Positions 6,171-7,578 of a stretch of 7,578 bases of DNA are shown here, in pieces. Both the position numbers and the translations under genes were made by a program. The notes beneath the pieces are model-generated. The model was given only the letters and a program-made list of their open reading frames with translations, did no database searches and was not told the origin of the DNA. Origin of the DNA: Bacillota bacterium (GTDB taxonomy: Bacteria; Bacillota; Peptococcia; Peptococcales; Peptococcaceae); assembly GCA_023443145.1 (NCBI GenBank), contig JAEZVS010000146.1:1-7578 (forward strand), read 5' to 3'. Within the stretch, counting starts at the first letter, position 1, and each line of letters opens with the position of its first letter.

Positions 6171-7172
6171 GTGGATGCACGACTGAGAATCATCACACAT
6201 AAGCTCCGCTTTGTTTTTATTGGCCTTCTGGCCGTGGCATTGCTGTCCCTGGCGGCCTTTTTGCTTTTGAATTGGAGCCTGCGCGATGCCTCCGGAGCGT
6301 TTCAGCGCCAATCTATGGCGTATGCCATTTCTCCTGATGTGGGCAGCCGCGATTTGAATAAACTGGATATTAAAGCCACCGGCATGCGTGTAGAAATCGG
6401 CATGGCCGGTGGCATCAACCGTTTGCAAGTGGGCCTCTATGGTGAAGGCTATGTGGGCCAAAAACCCACCATCGATATTAATGGCGGCCACGTCACCGTT
6501 GCTTGCGAACGCATGCACAAACAAGATTCTGCTGCACCGGATTCCAAAGAAGCGGACACGTCAGCGCTTACCTTACGGGTGCTTATTCCGGAAGATTCGC
6601 TGCGCCAGGTGCGCGTGAACGCCGAACTGGGCGCTTCCACCGATATTCGCCATTTGCGCACCGACCGTCTGGAAGTGAACAACAGCCACGGGCATGTGCG
6701 GGTGTGTGATGTCAATGCCAATGTGCTGATGCTCGCGGCCCGTTCCAGCGATGTACGCGCTGAAGATAACCGCATCACGCATGTGACCATCGCAGGTGAT
6801 GAACAACCGATGACGCTTCGCAACAACCATTTTAAACTGATGGAAGTGGTGAACGGAAGCGGTGATGTGTTCATCTACGGTCCCACCGTGCGCGGGCAGA
6901 ATCGGGTGATGACCGAAACCGGCGCCATTACCGTGGTCACCAAGCGCCTGCCCTGGTCGCTAATGATTGATGCTGAAGCCAGCCAAAATGGCGATGTGCG
7001 CATGAATTATCACAAACGCTTATGGAATCATCCCGATATCATCGATGCAGACGCCCATGTGTGGCGCGGTTCGGTGGGGAACAATCCGGCCAATAGTTTG
7101 GAATTGATCACTGCCGACGGCCATATCACCATTGAAAAACGTGGCCGTTATACGGACATTCATGACGAATAA
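6171..7172 (+). CDS. Membrane-anchored DUF4097-like (LiaG-type) protein
   Basis: This 333-residue protein has a basic N-terminus (MDARLRIITHKLR), one membrane helix (about 14-34) and a long outside-facing domain. The domain is made of short alternating strands with turns such as LEVNNSHGHVRVCDV, LAARSSDVRAEDNRI, EVVNGSGDVFIYG, RVMTETGAITVV and ELITADGHITIEKRG. Such N/S-G-D/H-V repeats are typical of DUF4097, a predicted beta-solenoid seen in LiaG and other proteins encoded beside envelope-stress two-component systems. Its molecular function is not known. I chose GTG 6171 because TGGAGG (6158-6163) lies 7 bases upstream; an ATG at 6147 is in frame but lies before that site and adds eight residues. 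The helix has positive charge on its N-side, predicting an N-in, C-out anchor, not a cleaved secreted protein. It ends just before a strong terminator and closes the cluster. Confidence 0.75.
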   Translation: MDARLRIITHKLRFVFIGLLAVALLSLAAFLLLNWSLRDASGAFQRQSMAYAISPDVGSRDLNKLDIKATGMRVEIGMAGGINRLQVGLYGEGYVGQKPTIDINGGHVTVACERMHKQDSAAPDSKEADTSALTLRVLIPEDSLRQVRVNAELGASTDIRHLRTDRLEVNNSHGHVRVCDVNANVLMLAARSSDVRAEDNRITHVTIAGDEQPMTLRNNHFKLMEVVNGSGDVFIYGPTVRGQNRVMTETGAITVVTKRLPWSLMIDAEASQNGDVRMNYHKRLWNHPDIIDADAHVWRGSVGNNPANSLELITADGHITIEKRGRYTDIHDE

Positions 7173-7183
7173 AGATAATAGAT

Positions 7184-7213
7184 AGCGCGTTGCGAAAGCA
7201 ACGCGCTTTTTTT
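7184..7213 (+). terminator. Rho-independent terminator of the sqd/two-component cluster
   Basis: A perfect 10-bp stem, AGCGCGTTGC (7184-7193) with GCAACGCGCT (7198-7207), is capped by a GAAA tetraloop and followed by T to 7213. It lies 11 bases after the DUF4097-like stop. It should be very efficient and isolates the rRNA operon downstream. Confidence 0.96.
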
Positions 7214-7412
7214 GTGCAGAAATCGCCGCCATTAGAGACATCGTCTGATTAAGCTTGGTGTCACCGGCAGGATGGGGATGGTATTTAAGCGGGATTCCGC
7301 TATGAAAATCATGCCGCTTCTGAACGCATCTCCTGTTGCAATGTAAGGCGTGTTTTCAAAAGCTGTGAACATGGTGCATGGTCTGACAAGCCATGCGCTT
7401 TTAAATGATGGA
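7214..7412 (+). other. Gene-free stretch upstream of the rrn promoter
   Basis: I see no gene with a ribosome binding site and family resemblance on either strand. A small hairpin AGCGG-gatt-CCGCT lies at 7288-7301. A better one is GGTGCATGG (7373-7381) with CCATGCGCT (7391-7399, wobbles included), loop TCTGACAAG, followed by TTTT (7399-7402). The second could be a weak terminator or a block to read-through into the rrn promoter. No second rrn promoter with good hexamers was found. Confidence 0.45.
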
Positions 7413-7434
7413 GGAAAATAAAAATGAAAAAATG
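7413..7434 (+). promoter_or_regulatory. A-rich UP-like element of the rrn promoter
   Basis: An almost uninterrupted A-rich tract (aggaaaataaaaatgaaaaa and following bases) lies immediately upstream of the -35. Such tracts bind the C-terminal domains of RNA polymerase alpha subunits and raise output of rRNA promoters. It is inferred from composition and position. Confidence 0.6.
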
Positions 7435-7463
7435 TTGACAATGAAAAGATAAGATGATATGAT
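7435..7463 (+). promoter_or_regulatory. Strong sigma-A promoter of the rRNA operon
   Basis: There is a perfect -35 TTGACA (7435-7440), a 17-base spacer and -10 TATGAT (7458-7463), one base from consensus. Transcription would begin near 7470, about 86 bases before mature 16S rRNA. Confidence 0.93.
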
Positions 7464-7469
7464 TGGTTT

Positions 7470-7502
7470 GTTGTCGCAAGACAGCTCTTTGAAAATTGAA
7501 CA
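7470..7502 (+). promoter_or_regulatory. boxB-like hairpin and boxA in the 16S leader
   Basis: GTTGTC (7470-7475) pairs with GACAGC (7480-7485) across a GCAA tetraloop, right at the predicted start of the transcript. Its last two bases run into boxA GCTCTTTGAAAA (7484-7495), followed by TTGAACA, the form common in Bacillota. BoxA binds NusB/S10 and lets polymerase escape premature termination in rRNA operons. The boxA call is secure; calling the hairpin boxB is an analogy. Confidence 0.75.
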
Positions 7503-7555
7503 GCCAAAGAAAGCGTACGAATTAAGTGAACATGAGCTAGAGCTCTTACGTAAAT

Positions 7556-7578
7556 AACACGGAGAGTTTGATCCTGGC
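7556..7578 (+). rRNA. rrs: 16S ribosomal RNA, 5' end only
   Basis: AGAGTTTGATCCTGGC at 7563-7578 is the nearly universal start of bacterial 16S rRNA (E. coli positions 8-23). Counting back puts E. coli position 1 at 7556; the exact mature end could differ by a few bases. The gene continues past the right edge. Confidence 0.97.

Noticed and set aside
7407..7451. Tiny reading frame MEENKNEKMLTMKR and a 4-codon MKKC frame after GGAGG
   Set aside because: The A-rich bases are better explained as the UP element and -35 of the rrn promoter; the frames are too short and overlap the promoter.
7232..7507. Minus-strand frame of 91 residues over the rrn control region
   Set aside because: It runs through the rrn promoter and boxA, has no ribosome binding site and resembles no family; it is a chance frame.
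1..7578. CRISPR arrays, tRNA genes, insertion sequences, attachment sites
   Set aside because: I looked for regular direct repeats, cloverleaf-like stems and terminal inverted repeats with transposase frames and saw none; the only direct repeat noted is the isolated 8-base GTTTACCG pair.

Overview
The window fits a member of the Bacillota (Firmicutes), probably from the clostridial side, though it does not identify a genus. The evidence is strong AGGAGG ribosome binding sites, near-consensus sigma-A promoters, Rho-independent terminators after most transcription units, a system II cytochrome c maturation protein (CcsA type), and a 16S leader with a Firmicute-type boxA. All genes lie on the + strand, co-oriented with an rRNA operon that begins at the right edge.

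Layout: (1) 2-148 is the 3' end of a ccsA-like gene, closed by a terminator. (2) 242-1241 is the classic rplM-rpsI unit (L13, S9): a TTGACA-N17-TACAAT promoter, a structured 5' leader that may be an L13 autoregulatory leader, the two genes, and a strong terminator. (3) 1242-1481 is a gene-free spacer holding two overlapping hairpins. (4) 1482-7213 is a five-gene cluster: sqdB (UDP-sulfoquinovose synthase), an sqdX-like sulfoquinovosyltransferase, an OmpR/PhoB-family response regulator, a membrane histidine kinase whose start overlaps the regulator gene by 23 bases, and a membrane-anchored DUF4097-like protein. It ends in a GAAA-loop terminator. A possible internal promoter precedes the last gene. 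(5) 7214-7578 is the rrn control region: an A-rich UP-like tract, a TTGACA-N17-TATGAT promoter, a boxB-like hairpin running into boxA, and the first bases of 16S rRNA.

Reading of the cluster: SqdB makes UDP-sulfoquinovose from UDP-glucose and sulfite, and SqdX moves sulfoquinovose onto diacylglycerol to give the anionic sulfolipid SQDG. This two-step route is best known from cyanobacteria, plants and alphaproteobacteria. Here it sits in a non-photosynthetic-looking Gram-positive context and is followed directly by a two-component system of envelope-sensing type and a DUF4097 protein reminiscent of LiaG. The simplest inference is an envelope or lipid-remodelling locus in which the two-component system may control, or respond to, anionic lipid composition. 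The enzymes are well supported by sequence. The regulatory link rests only on gene order.
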